A DNA stretch of 64,000 nucleotides from DATBRC01 sp036560485 (GTDB taxonomy: Bacteria; Pseudomonadota; Gammaproteobacteria; Burkholderiales; Burkholderiaceae_D): the NCBI GenBank assembly GCA_036560485.1, contig DATBRC010000023.1, positions 6,029 to 70,028 of the forward strand. The letters run 5' to 3'. This document shows, piece by piece, positions 42,737 to 51,190 of this stretch (position 1 is its first letter; each line of letters starts with the position of its first letter). The notes beneath the pieces are model-generated. The model ran no database searches, was not told where the DNA came from, and saw only the letters and a program-made list of their open reading frames with translations. The position numbers and the translations under genes were made by a program.

Positions 42737-43453
42737 ATGAATACAACAACGCTTGAAAACAAGCTGGAACCGCACGTTCCTGAAACCGCATTCGGCAAAT
42801 GGTTTTTGAAGACCGAGCTATGGGTTTATGAAGTGCTGGAGGTTGCGATCAGCGATCTGGAGCGATTGATTCCCGATCGCCAACTGTCTTATCCGGTTGT
42901 GGCTGATGTTGGTTGCGGTTCGGGTAAGTCGCTCAAAAAATTGAATGAGCGGTTTTCACCGCAACGGTTGATCGGCATGGACATCGATCCCGACATGCTG
43001 GCAGTATCGGCGAAGGAAGCGGAACGCAACGGCGCCAAAGCGGAATTCATTAATTGTTCAAGCTCGCGTTTGACACTGGAAGATAACAGTGTCGATCTGC
43101 TTTTCTGCCATCAGACTTTTCATCATCTGATTTATCAAGAGCGCGCGATCCAGGAATTTTTCCGTGTATTGAAACCGGGCGGCGTATTGTTATTTGCAGA
43201 GTCGACCAAGCGCTATATCCATTCGTGGATCATCCGGCTGTTGTTTCGTCATCCGATGAAAGTACAAAAGACTGCGCCGGAATATCTTCAACTGGTTCGC
43301 AGTGCCGGTTTTCATGTGCCGCAAGAGTCGATCTCCTATCCATATTTATGGTGGAGCCGCGAAGACCTGGGCTTGATGGAGCGTTTGTTAGGGATCAAGC
43401 CACCGGCTATTCGCGAAGAGACACTAATCAACCTGGTGGCGAGGAAACCTTAG
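42737..43453 (+). CDS. Class I SAM-dependent methyltransferase
   Basis: A 238-residue methyltransferase. The SAM motif I is VADVGCGSGKSLKKL (about 54-68), the acidic motif II loop is IGMDIDP, motif post-II DLLFCHQTFHHL and RVLKPGGVLLFAE are typical of Methyltransf_11. It does not show BioC-specific features that could be recognised, although it lies near bio genes. Substrate unknown. It may be the last gene of the liuDE unit. Confidence 0.85.
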   Translation: MNTTTLENKLEPHVPETAFGKWFLKTELWVYEVLEVAISDLERLIPDRQLSYPVVADVGCGSGKSLKKLNERFSPQRLIGMDIDPDMLAVSAKEAERNGAKAEFINCSSSRLTLEDNSVDLLFCHQTFHHLIYQERAIQEFFRVLKPGGVLLFAESTKRYIHSWIIRLLFRHPMKVQKTAPEYLQLVRSAGFHVPQESISYPYLWWSREDLGLMERLLGIKPPAIREETLINLVARKP

Positions 43454-43893
43454 CAATTTTGATGGGGATTTTTTGCCTGATCAAGATAGGTAGCACTATG
43501 GAAACAATCAAAAAAGTGACAAAAATTTAATAAATATTTGTCAAGTTTGTTAATTCCTGGTTCCGTAGATGTAGAATCTAGGTTGGCCGGAGGTGTAGAA
43601 TGCGCTGCTAAACAGCTTCGACCTGATGTGTTGCCTGAGTCCAGATACACAAAATAAGCTTTTGATTTGACTCATGGAAAACCAAGTGTGTCCGTAGTAA
43701 CAGACTCAATAAGTCCCCTGTTTCAGATAGAATGTGGTGGTGTACTTTACTTTCCAGGAAATTAAAGTGCTGCCTGGGCATGCTGCCACCTTTAATAAAT
43801 AACCAATCGATTTAATTTGATGCTTATTGTGCCTTTCTTCAGTTGTCTTTGAATGCTAGCCCTGCTATTGTGATTGTGCATACCCAGCTCAAA
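43454..43893. other. Non-coding region before the GGDEF gene
   Basis: No gene is supported here. The stretch has AT-rich blocks and a repeated word GTAGAATC/GTAGAATG near 43570-43600. It should contain the GGDEF gene promoter; no clear consensus is seen. Confidence 0.45.
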
Positions 43894-44955
43894 ATGGATA
43901 CTCTTCTTAAACATCTCGTAGAAATTACTGGTCATCGTGACCATAATCTACTTGATATTTCTGTTATTTCAGCTCTGCACGAATTGGTCGGTGCGGCTCA
44001 AGTACAGGTTATCGATATTTTCCGCGTTCGTGACGAGATGTACGTCAAACCACGCGTGTGGATCAAGGACGGTAAAGTTGCTTCGATAGAAGAATACCAA
44101 GAGACTGACCAGACCGGCGAATCCATTTCCAATTATCCGGTTCTCGTCAATTGCATCGAGAAGCGCTTGGCGAATGCCGAAGAAACAAAGGGGTCGGCTG
44201 AACACATTCTCTGGATTCCAGTGTGGATCAACGACAAGGTTGGCACTTGTCTTCAAATCGTCAGTGCGCATGCCTATCAGGGCGAAACTTTGCACATGAT
44301 GGAAGGCATTCTGAGCGTCTACCGTAATTTTCAAAATTTGCTTGATTACAGTGAGCGTGATTCATTGACAGGTTTGCTTAACCGCAAAACCTTTGATGAA
44401 AAGTTTTCCAAACTGGTGGCATCTTCCAATGTATCGGGTGATGCGCAATCACAAGAGCAGGACGAGCGTCGTCAACAACTGGATGGAAAAGAGCAATGGC
44501 TTGCAGTGGTCGATATTGACCACTTCAAACGCGTCAATGACACTTTTGGACATTTGTATGGTGATGAAGTATTGATTCTGATCGCCAATTTGCTGCGCAC
44601 TTCGTTCCGCTCGCAAGACCGTATTTTCCGCTTCGGCGGTGAAGAATTCGTTGTGCTGTTGCGCTCGACATCGCTTGACGATGCGCGCAAGATTTTTGAG
44701 CGCTTCCGCGCCAATGTGGAAAAGTATGATTTTCCGCAAGTTGGCCAGGTTACGGTCAGCGTTGGTTTCAGCAGCATCAAAAAAGAAACGCCTGTCGTTA
44801 TTCTCGGCCATGCCGATCAAGCGTTGTATTACGCCAAAACCCATAACCGCAATCAGGTTTGTTTCTATGACGAACTGGTAAGCAGCGGCGCGTTGCATTC
44901 GGAAGTCTCAAACGATTCCGTCGAATTCTTCTTCGATGATGTGGCACCCAATTGA
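43894..44955 (+). CDS. Diguanylate cyclase (GGDEF)
   Basis: About 353 residues from ATG 43894 (a TTG at 43843 would add 17). The N-terminal 150 residues look like a GAF-type sensory domain (residues 20-150) without a membrane segment. The C-terminal GGDEF domain runs from about 165 to 330 with the active-site GGEEF at 248-252 and a product-inhibition I-site RSQD at 239-242, five residues before it. So it should make cyclic di-GMP and be feedback-inhibited. The signal is unknown. Confidence 0.9.
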   Translation: MDTLLKHLVEITGHRDHNLLDISVISALHELVGAAQVQVIDIFRVRDEMYVKPRVWIKDGKVASIEEYQETDQTGESISNYPVLVNCIEKRLANAEETKGSAEHILWIPVWINDKVGTCLQIVSAHAYQGETLHMMEGILSVYRNFQNLLDYSERDSLTGLLNRKTFDEKFSKLVASSNVSGDAQSQEQDERRQQLDGKEQWLAVVDIDHFKRVNDTFGHLYGDEVLILIANLLRTSFRSQDRIFRFGGEEFVVLLRSTSLDDARKIFERFRANVEKYDFPQVGQVTVSVGFSSIKKETPVVILGHADQALYYAKTHNRNQVCFYDELVSSGALHSEVSNDSVEFFFDDVAPN

Positions 44956-45109
44956 TGGCTGTCGATTGTTGATGGCGTTTCAATTTTTCTTCATTTTTCA
45001 ATAAATTCCTCTAGCTGCTCTTGCCGGATGCGTATCGCGACGCATCCTGTTTGTTTGCATCGGTGATCCTGCAGGTCTGAGGGCCATTAATTCTAAAGAC
45101 GACATTGGT

Positions 45110-45236
45110 CCGCAATAACACGAAAAGCACGAACAATTTCGAAAAGATAGCTCTCTTCAGATTGTGACCTGATAGGTGAACAACTGAACCGACATCAATT
45201 TTTAATTTATTTCGTGCCTTACGTGTTTTTCGTGGA
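45110..45236. repeat. MITE-like inverted-repeat element (degenerate copy)
   Basis: ACACGAAAAGCACGAAC (about 45118-45134) and the inverted TTCGTGCCTTACGTGTTTTTCGTGG (45211-45236) flank a spacer of about 75 bases. It is related to the cleaner element at 7829-7957. Confidence 0.55.
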
Positions 45237-45294
45237 TTGACTGCTTTTTCCAAGTTGTCAGCCAGCATCAAAATTCAGGTTATACTTTGGCAAA

Positions 45295-45315
45295 TTGACG
45301 TTAACGTAAACGTCA
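45295..45315. promoter_or_regulatory. LiuR-type operator before icmF
   Basis: A 21-base imperfect palindrome starting TTGACGTTAACG and ending TAAACGTCA is 52 bases before the icmF ATG. It matches the site before liuR (TTGACGTTTACGTAAAC), so LiuR probably controls icmF. TATACT at 45281-45286 could be a -10, which would put the operator over the transcription start and favour repression. Confidence 0.75.
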
Positions 45316-45366
45316 CTTAAACTTGCGCTAACGGCAATAAAGGCGCTTGCAAAAGTGGGGACAAAA

Positions 45367-48300
45367 ATGACCGATCTTTCGATTTCGCACAGCCTGGCTG
45401 AATACAAGCCGGTCAATAAGGTGCGCTTCGTCACGGCAGCGTCGCTGTTCGACGGGCATGACGCATCGATCAATATCATGCGCCGCATCCTGATGGCAAA
45501 GGGCGCTGAAGTCATTCACCTTGGCCACAATCGTTCGGTCGACGACATCGTCACAGCCGCTCTGCAAGAAGACGTACAAGGGATTGCAATCTCCAGCTAC
45601 CAAGGTGGCCATGTTGAATATTTCAAATACATGATCGATCTGTTGCGGCAACGCGGCGGTGCGCATATCAAAGTGTTTGGCGGCGGCGGCGGGGTGATTG
45701 TGCCGGATGAAATCGCCGAGTTGCATGCCTATGGCGTCACGCGTATTTTCAGTCCGGAAGACGGGCAGCGCATGGGGCTGGTTGGCATGATCAATTCAAT
45801 GATCCAGGCGTGCGACATCGATTTGTCATCGTATGCGCCCACCGCGCTCGATGCAGTAATCGGAACCAATGGAAGTGCCAGATATCGCGCACTGGCTCAA
45901 CTGATTACTGCGCTGGAAAACGACCAGGCGGGTGCAGCGCTGAAGGCAGAGCTGCATCAAACCGCGACGTCATTCAATGTCCCGACACTTGGCATTACCG
46001 GCACGGGCGGCGCCGGCAAATCATCGCTGACGGATGAACTGATTCGACGCATCAGACTGGATCAAGACGATGCGCTCAATATTGCAGTGATCTCGATCGA
46101 TCCATCGCGCCGCAAATCAGGCGGTGCACTGCTGGGCGATCGCATCCGCATGAATGCGATCAATCCATGGAGCGATGGAGAGCGCGTCTTCATGCGCTCA
46201 TTGGCGACACGCGACACCGGATCTGAAATATCACAAGCGCTGCCCGACGTGATCGCAGCATGCAAGATCGCAGAGTTCGATTTGATCATCATTGAGACTT
46301 CCGGAATCGGGCAGGGCGATGCGGCGATCGTGCCACACGTCGATGTCAGCATGTATGTGATGACGCCGGAGTTTGGCGCGGCATCGCAACTCGAAAAAAT
46401 CGATATGCTGGACTTCGCCGATTTTGTCGCGATCAATAAATTCGATCGCAAAGGATCGCAGGATGCACTACGCGATGTGGCGAAACAATATCAACGCAAT
46501 CGCGAATTATGGAACAAACGGCCTGATGAAATGCCGGTGTACGGCACGCAGGCATCGCGTTTCAACGACGACGGCGTTACCGCGCTGTATCAAGGGTTGT
46601 TGCCAAAATTGGCGATGTTGGGATTGAAAACACGAGTGGGTAAGCTGGCAGCAGTGAATGTGAAATTTTCATCGGGAAAAAATGCGATTGTGCCACCGGC
46701 GCGCAGTCGTTATCTGGCAGAGATCGCCGATACCGTGCGTGGTTATCATAAGTTCACTGCGCAGCAAGTCAAGTTGGCACGTGAGCGACAGCAGTTACAA
46801 GAAGCCAAACGCATGCTGGCAGAGAATAGAAAGGGCAACGACGCCGCGGCCGATATCGATGGATTGATTCGCGAGCGTGATGCCAAACTCGATGCTGAAG
46901 CAAAGAAGTTACTTGCGCAGTGGCCTGAGTTGCAGACGGCTTATGCCAGTGACGAATATGCTGTAAAAAACCGCGACAAGGAAATCCGTACAAATCTCAT
47001 TAGTCATACGTTGTCCGGCACCAGAATCCGCAAGGTCGCATTACCCAGATACGAAGATCACGGCGAAATCCTGCGTTGGCTAATGCTCGATAATGTTCCC
47101 GGTGCATTTCCTTATACGGCAGGCGTCTTTGCATTCAAGCGCGAGAACGAAGATCCGACTCGCATGTTCGCCGGGGAAGGCGATCCGTTTCGCACCAACC
47201 GCCGTTTTAAATTGGTGTCGGAAGGCATGGAAGCAAAACGTCTTTCCACTGCGTTCGATTCCGTCACATTGTACGGCGCCGACCCGGCAATTCGTCCTGA
47301 TATTTACGGCAAGATCGGCAACTCCGGCGTGTCGATTGCCACGCTGGAAGACATGAAAGTGTTATACGACGGCTTTGAATTGTGCGATCCGACGACGTCC
47401 GTTTCGATGACGATCAACGGTCCGGCGCCGACGATATTGGCGATGTTCATGAACACAGCGATCGATCAACAACTCAATAAATTTTGTGATGCCAACAAGC
47501 GCGAGCCAACAGCGAATGAAGCTGCCGAAATTAAGGCGTGGGTATTGAAGAACGTGCGCGGCACAGTGCAAGCCGACATCTTGAAAGAAGACCAAGGACA
47601 GAATACCTGTATCTTTTCGACGGAATTCTCATTGAAAGTGATGGGCGATATTCAGCAATATTTCTTGCAGAACCAGGTGCGCAATTTTTATTCGGTCTCG
47701 ATTTCCGGTTATCACATTGCAGAAGCAGGCGCGAATCCGATCTCGCAACTGGCTTTTACGTTATCGAATGGTTTTACCTTTGTTGAAGCATATTTGGCGC
47801 GCGGCATGCAGATCGACGATTTCGCGCCAAACTTGTCGTTCTTCTTCAGCAATGGCATGGATCCGGAATATACGGTGATGGGGCGTGTTGCACGTCGCAT
47901 ATGGGCAGTCGCGATGCGCGAAAAATACGGCGCGAACGAACGCTCGCAAAAACTTAAATACCATATTCAAACATCAGGCCGCTCCCTGCATGCGCAAGAA
48001 ATCGACTTCAACGATATCCGCACCACACTGCAAGCCTTAATTGCGATTTACGACAATTGCAATTCACTGCATACGAATGCCTACGACGAAGCGATTACCA
48101 CGCCGACCGATGAATCGGTGCGGCGCGCATTGGCAATCCAGCTGATCATCAACCGCGAGTGGGGTTTGGCCAAGAACGAAAATCCGAACCAAGGCAGCTT
48201 CATCATCGAAGAATTGACCGATTTGGTGGAAGAGGCTGTGCTGCAGGAATTCGAACGCATAGCCGAACGTGGCGGCGTGTTGGGTGCAATGGAAACCGGT

Positions 48301-48657
48301 TATCAGCGCGGCAAGATCCAGGAAGAATCCATGCTGTATGAACACAAGAAGCATGATGGCAGCTTGCCGATTGTTGGCGTCAATACGTTCCGCAATCCAA
48401 AGGTGACGGGCACGGCTCAAAAACTGGAATTGGCTCGTTCTACCGATGAAGAAAAACAATCGCAGTTGAAACGCCTTGCAGATTTTCACTCGCGCCATGC
48501 TGCACAAGCGCCTGCGATGCTTGTCGCGTTACAGCAGGCAGTGATCGATGATGAAAACGTGTTTGAGAAATTGATGGAAGCTGTGCGTGTATGTTCGCTC
48601 GGCCAGATTACCGATACGTTGTTTGCGGTAGGCGGACAATACCGGCGCAACATGTAG
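45367..48657 (+). CDS. icmF: Fused isobutyryl-CoA mutase IcmF
   Basis: A 1096-residue fusion of a B12-binding domain (about 10-150; DGHDAS with cobalt-ligand His 31), a MeaB-like G3E GTPase (about 200-420; P-loop GTGGAGKSS at 212-220, NKFDRKG) and a mutase substrate barrel (about 560-1090; SVSMTINGPAPT). IcmF interconverts isobutyryl-CoA and n-butyryl-CoA, and some members act on isovaleryl/pivalyl-CoA. The start is ATG 45367 with GGGGA upstream. A LiuR site is in front. It is a second B12 mutase besides the methylmalonyl enzyme, and brings its own GTPase chaperone. Confidence 0.95.
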   Translation: MTDLSISHSLAEYKPVNKVRFVTAASLFDGHDASINIMRRILMAKGAEVIHLGHNRSVDDIVTAALQEDVQGIAISSYQGGHVEYFKYMIDLLRQRGGAHIKVFGGGGGVIVPDEIAELHAYGVTRIFSPEDGQRMGLVGMINSMIQACDIDLSSYAPTALDAVIGTNGSARYRALAQLITALENDQAGAALKAELHQTATSFNVPTLGITGTGGAGKSSLTDELIRRIRLDQDDALNIAVISIDPSRRKSGGALLGDRIRMNAINPWSDGERVFMRSLATRDTGSEISQALPDVIAACKIAEFDLIIIETSGIGQGDAAIVPHVDVSMYVMTPEFGAASQLEKIDMLDFADFVAINKFDRKGSQDALRDVAKQYQRNRELWNKRPDEMPVYGTQASRFNDDGVTALYQGLLPKLAMLGLKTRVGKLAAVNVKFSSGKNAIVPPARSRYLAEIADTVRGYHKFTAQQVKLARERQQLQEAKRMLAENRKGNDAAADIDGLIRERDAKLDAEAKKLLAQWPELQTAYASDEYAVKNRDKEIRTNLISHTLSGTRIRKVALPRYEDHGEILRWLMLDNVPGAFPYTAGVFAFKRENEDPTRMFAGEGDPFRTNRRFKLVSEGMEAKRLSTAFDSVTLYGADPAIRPDIYGKIGNSGVSIATLEDMKVLYDGFELCDPTTSVSMTINGPAPTILAMFMNTAIDQQLNKFCDANKREPTANEAAEIKAWVLKNVRGTVQADILKEDQGQNTCIFSTEFSLKVMGDIQQYFLQNQVRNFYSVSISGYHIAEAGANPISQLAFTLSNGFTFVEAYLARGMQIDDFAPNLSFFFSNGMDPEYTVMGRVARRIWAVAMREKYGANERSQKLKYHIQTSGRSLHAQEIDFNDIRTTLQALIAIYDNCNSLHTNAYDEAITTPTDESVRRALAIQLIINREWGLAKNENPNQGSFIIEELTDLVEEAVLQEFERIAERGGVLGAMETGYQRGKIQEESMLYEHKKHDGSLPIVGVNTFRNPKVTGTAQKLELARSTDEEKQSQLKRLADFHSRHAAQAPAMLVALQQAVIDDENVFEKLMEAVRVCSLGQITDTLFAVGGQYRRNM

Positions 48658-48703
48658 AACGCATTTCATCAATAAGCATATGCATATTGATGAAATGCGT
48701 TCT
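48656..48703 (+). other. Long perfect hairpin overlapping the icmF stop codon
   Basis: AGAACGCATTTCATCAATA (48656-48674) is perfectly complementary to 48685-48703, giving a 19-bp stem with a 10-base loop containing GCATATGC. No T-run follows. It could stabilise the icmF transcript end, attenuate the downstream SDR gene or act as a protein-binding dyad. Confidence 0.75.
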
Positions 48704-48729
48704 GGAAATAAAAATATGAAGGAGTGGAA

Positions 48730-49512
48730 ATGAGCGTGGATATGAATATGGATCAGAAGCGGGTCGTCGTGAGTGCCGGTGCGCAAGGGATTGGTTTGGT
48801 AATCGCGAGGACTTTCGTTGAAGCCGGCGCGCAAGTGCATATCTGTGATGTCAACGCAGACGCATTGTCCGCAGCCAAGGCAGGCATGCCGAGCATCAGC
48901 GCCAGCCTTACCGATGTATCGAACGAAACACAAGTCGATGCGATGTTTGCGGATTTGAAAGCACGCTGGGGAACGATGGATGCATTGATCAACAATGCCG
49001 GCATCGCAGGGCCGACTGCCAAATTGGAAGATATCGAACTGGCAGATTGGCAGCGCACCATAGGCATCAACCTGACCGGCTTGTTCCTGTGCGCACGACG
49101 TGCCGTGCCGATGATCAAGGCTGCGGGTGGCGGCTCGATCGTCAACATGTCTTCCGTTGCAGGACGGCTCGGTTATCCGCTACGCACACCCTATTCGGCA
49201 TCCAAGTTTGGTGTGGTCGGGCTGACCAAGACCTGGGCGATGGAGCTGGGCCCATCGAATATTCGCGTCAATGCTGTGCTGCCCGGTACGGTCAAAGGCG
49301 ATCGCGTCGAACAAATCATTGCCGCCAAAGCCGCCGCGGCCGGTGTGTCGCAAGATGAGATGCGAACACGCTTCGTCGAAAAAGTATCGATGCGGCGCAT
49401 GGTTTCTCCCGAAGATGTCGCCAACCAGATTTTATTCATTTGCTCGCCGGCCGGTGCGATGATTTCCGGACAGAGCCTGTCTGTTTGCGGCAATATGGAA
49501 TATTTAGGTTGA
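48730..49512 (+). CDS. SDR-family oxidoreductase
   Basis: A 260-residue classical SDR. The nucleotide-binding motif reads AGAQGIG, NNAGIAGP is the structural NAG motif, catalytic Ser is in MSSVAG and Tyr-Lys in YSASKFG. AAGGAG lies just before ATG 48730. It follows icmF by 72 bases including the long hairpin. It might be a 3-hydroxyacyl-CoA or hydroxyacid dehydrogenase of branched-chain catabolism, but that is position-based. Confidence 0.87.
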   Translation: MSVDMNMDQKRVVVSAGAQGIGLVIARTFVEAGAQVHICDVNADALSAAKAGMPSISASLTDVSNETQVDAMFADLKARWGTMDALINNAGIAGPTAKLEDIELADWQRTIGINLTGLFLCARRAVPMIKAAGGGSIVNMSSVAGRLGYPLRTPYSASKFGVVGLTKTWAMELGPSNIRVNAVLPGTVKGDRVEQIIAAKAAAAGVSQDEMRTRFVEKVSMRRMVSPEDVANQILFICSPAGAMISGQSLSVCGNMEYLG

Positions 49513-49722
49513 GGCATCAACGGATCGAACACAACATCATTGCAAATACATGTTATTTTTTTGCTTCGTCATATGGAAAAACTTCCGGTGTTTTGTCAAC
49601 AGTAATGCACCTTGGCGCAATGTCATTCATATTCAATCCTTGCGTGAAAATATATGCGATATTGCGTGGACAATGCGACTCACAGCAACTAGAATTTATC
49701 GCTCGATTTTTAATAGGTCAAC

Positions 49723-50607
49723 ATGCGCACCGGTATTCTTTACGCTTCTGCCGCCTACATTGTGTGGGGCTTGTTCCCACTGTATTTCAAAGCCTTGCAA
49801 GGTATTCCACCGATAGAAATTCTGCTGCACCGGATGGTCTGGTCGCTAGTCTTCTGCGTGGCGGTACTGGCATGGCGCAAGCAATGGTCATGGCTGGTCA
49901 GCTTGCAGCGGCAGCCGAGAATTCTGGCTGCCAGCACAGCGAGCGCACTGCTGTTGTCGACCAATTGGTTCATCTATATCTGGGCAACCAATAACGATCA
50001 CATATTGGATGCAAGCCTCGGTTATTTCATTACGCCGCTGGTCAATGTGTTTTTGGGTTTTCTATTTTTGCGTGAGCGGATGCGATTCGGGCAATGGTGC
50101 GCTTTTGCATTGGCAGTGTGCGGCGTAGCATGGTTGACATGGCAAACCGGGCATTTGCCCTGGATCGGCTTGATGCTGGCTGCAACGTTTGGCACGTACG
50201 GATTGATGCGCAAGACAGCGACGCTGGAAACATTGGAAGGGTTTTCGGTAGAGACGATGACGCTGTTTCCATTTGCACTGGGATATTTGATCGTGCTGAC
50301 GATGGATCATCACAACGCGTTTCTTTCAGCGCCGATTTCGTCCAAATGGTTGCTGGTGGCAGCGGGGCCGATTACAGCGATACCGTTGTTGATGTTCTCG
50401 GCAGGTGTGCGGCGCATTCCGTTATCGGTGCTCGGATTTTTGCAGTACATCGCGCCGTCGTTGCAATTCTTGCTGGGCGTGTGGCTGTACCATGAACCGC
50501 TCAGCAGTAGCCGCTTGATAGGATTTGCGTTGATTTGGTTGGCACTGGCAGTCTATTCAATCGAGGGATTTTGGCGCACATGGACCGGCAAGTCAGGCGG
50601 CATCTGA
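49723..50607 (+). CDS. rarD: RarD-type EamA-family transporter
   Basis: A 294-residue membrane protein with ten predicted helices in two EamA repeats. The N-terminal G-x-x-Y-A-x-x-A-Y-I-V-W-G-L-F-P-L-Y-F-K pattern and IEILLHRMVWS are RarD hallmarks (chloramphenicol-sensitive protein subgroup). Transported substrate is unknown. It stands alone; 210 bases of non-coding DNA precede it. Confidence 0.92.
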   Translation: MRTGILYASAAYIVWGLFPLYFKALQGIPPIEILLHRMVWSLVFCVAVLAWRKQWSWLVSLQRQPRILAASTASALLLSTNWFIYIWATNNDHILDASLGYFITPLVNVFLGFLFLRERMRFGQWCAFALAVCGVAWLTWQTGHLPWIGLMLAATFGTYGLMRKTATLETLEGFSVETMTLFPFALGYLIVLTMDHHNAFLSAPISSKWLLVAAGPITAIPLLMFSAGVRRIPLSVLGFLQYIAPSLQFLLGVWLYHEPLSSSRLIGFALIWLALAVYSIEGFWRTWTGKSGGI

Positions 50608-50710
50608 TACACTAATCCTGGTTGTAAGTTTAATATTTCCGTTGCAAAAATATCGGCGAGTTTTGCCAACTTTGATCGCCTATTTATTTACATTCCACTG
50701 GAGAATACTA

Positions 50711-51049
50711 ATGACAAATTTGTTCAAATCCATTCTTTTGAGTCTCGGCGTCGCATTGTTACTCAGCAACCCTGTGCAAGCCAAAGATGATGCAAAGCCT
50801 GCCGCATCTGCATCAGCTTCCGCGGCAGCCAAAGCACCATTGGTCGATATCAATAGCGCGTCAAAAGAGGAACTATCCAAGTTGCCTAAAATTGGTGATG
50901 CGCGTTCTGAGGCAATCATCAAAGGCCGTCCATATAGCGGCAAAGATGATTTGTTGAAAAAGAAAATTTTACCGAAAGATGCTTACAACGCAATTAAGGA
51001 TTTGGTGATCGCCAAGCAAGCACCGAAAACTGCCGACAAGAAAAAGTAA
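50711..51049 (+). CDS. ComEA-like helix-hairpin-helix protein, exported
   Basis: A 112-residue protein. The signal peptide covers residues 1-24 (SILLSLGVALLLSNPVQA), followed by an Ala/Ser linker and a C-terminal HhH pair (VDINSASKEELSKLPKIGDARSEAIIKGRPY and DDLLKKKILP). Exported HhH proteins of this kind bind DNA at the cell surface or in the periplasm and take part in natural transformation. Start ATG 50711. No other competence gene is nearby. A strong terminator follows. Confidence 0.88.
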   Translation: MTNLFKSILLSLGVALLLSNPVQAKDDAKPAASASASAAAKAPLVDINSASKEELSKLPKIGDARSEAIIKGRPYSGKDDLLKKKILPKDAYNAIKDLVIAKQAPKTADKKK

Positions 51050-51072
51050 TTTCTCCATCGCAGCTTGTAACG

Positions 51073-51106
51073 AACGGACCGGCCAAATTGGCCGGTCCGT
51101 TTTTTA
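51073..51106 (+). terminator. Rho-independent terminator
   Basis: AACGGACCGGCC (51073-51084) and GGCCGGTCCGTT (51090-51101) form a 12-bp perfect stem with a 5-base loop, followed by a run of T. It ends the ComEA-like gene. Confidence 0.93.
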
Positions 51107-51190
51107 TTGGCAGTGCATCGAGATAGCTCTGTACCGTGTGCTTGCGTTCGGTTATCCTGTCGTCCATTCCCATTTCACTAGCAGATCAAT

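Noticed and set aside
42737..43453. Methyltransferase as bioC
   Set aside because: It lies outside the bio operon and shows only generic class I SAM motifs; no BioC-specific feature was recognised.
44956..45366. Cobalamin riboswitch upstream of icmF
   Set aside because: No B12-box-like conserved sequence was seen; the region is explained by the inverted-repeat element and the LiuR site.
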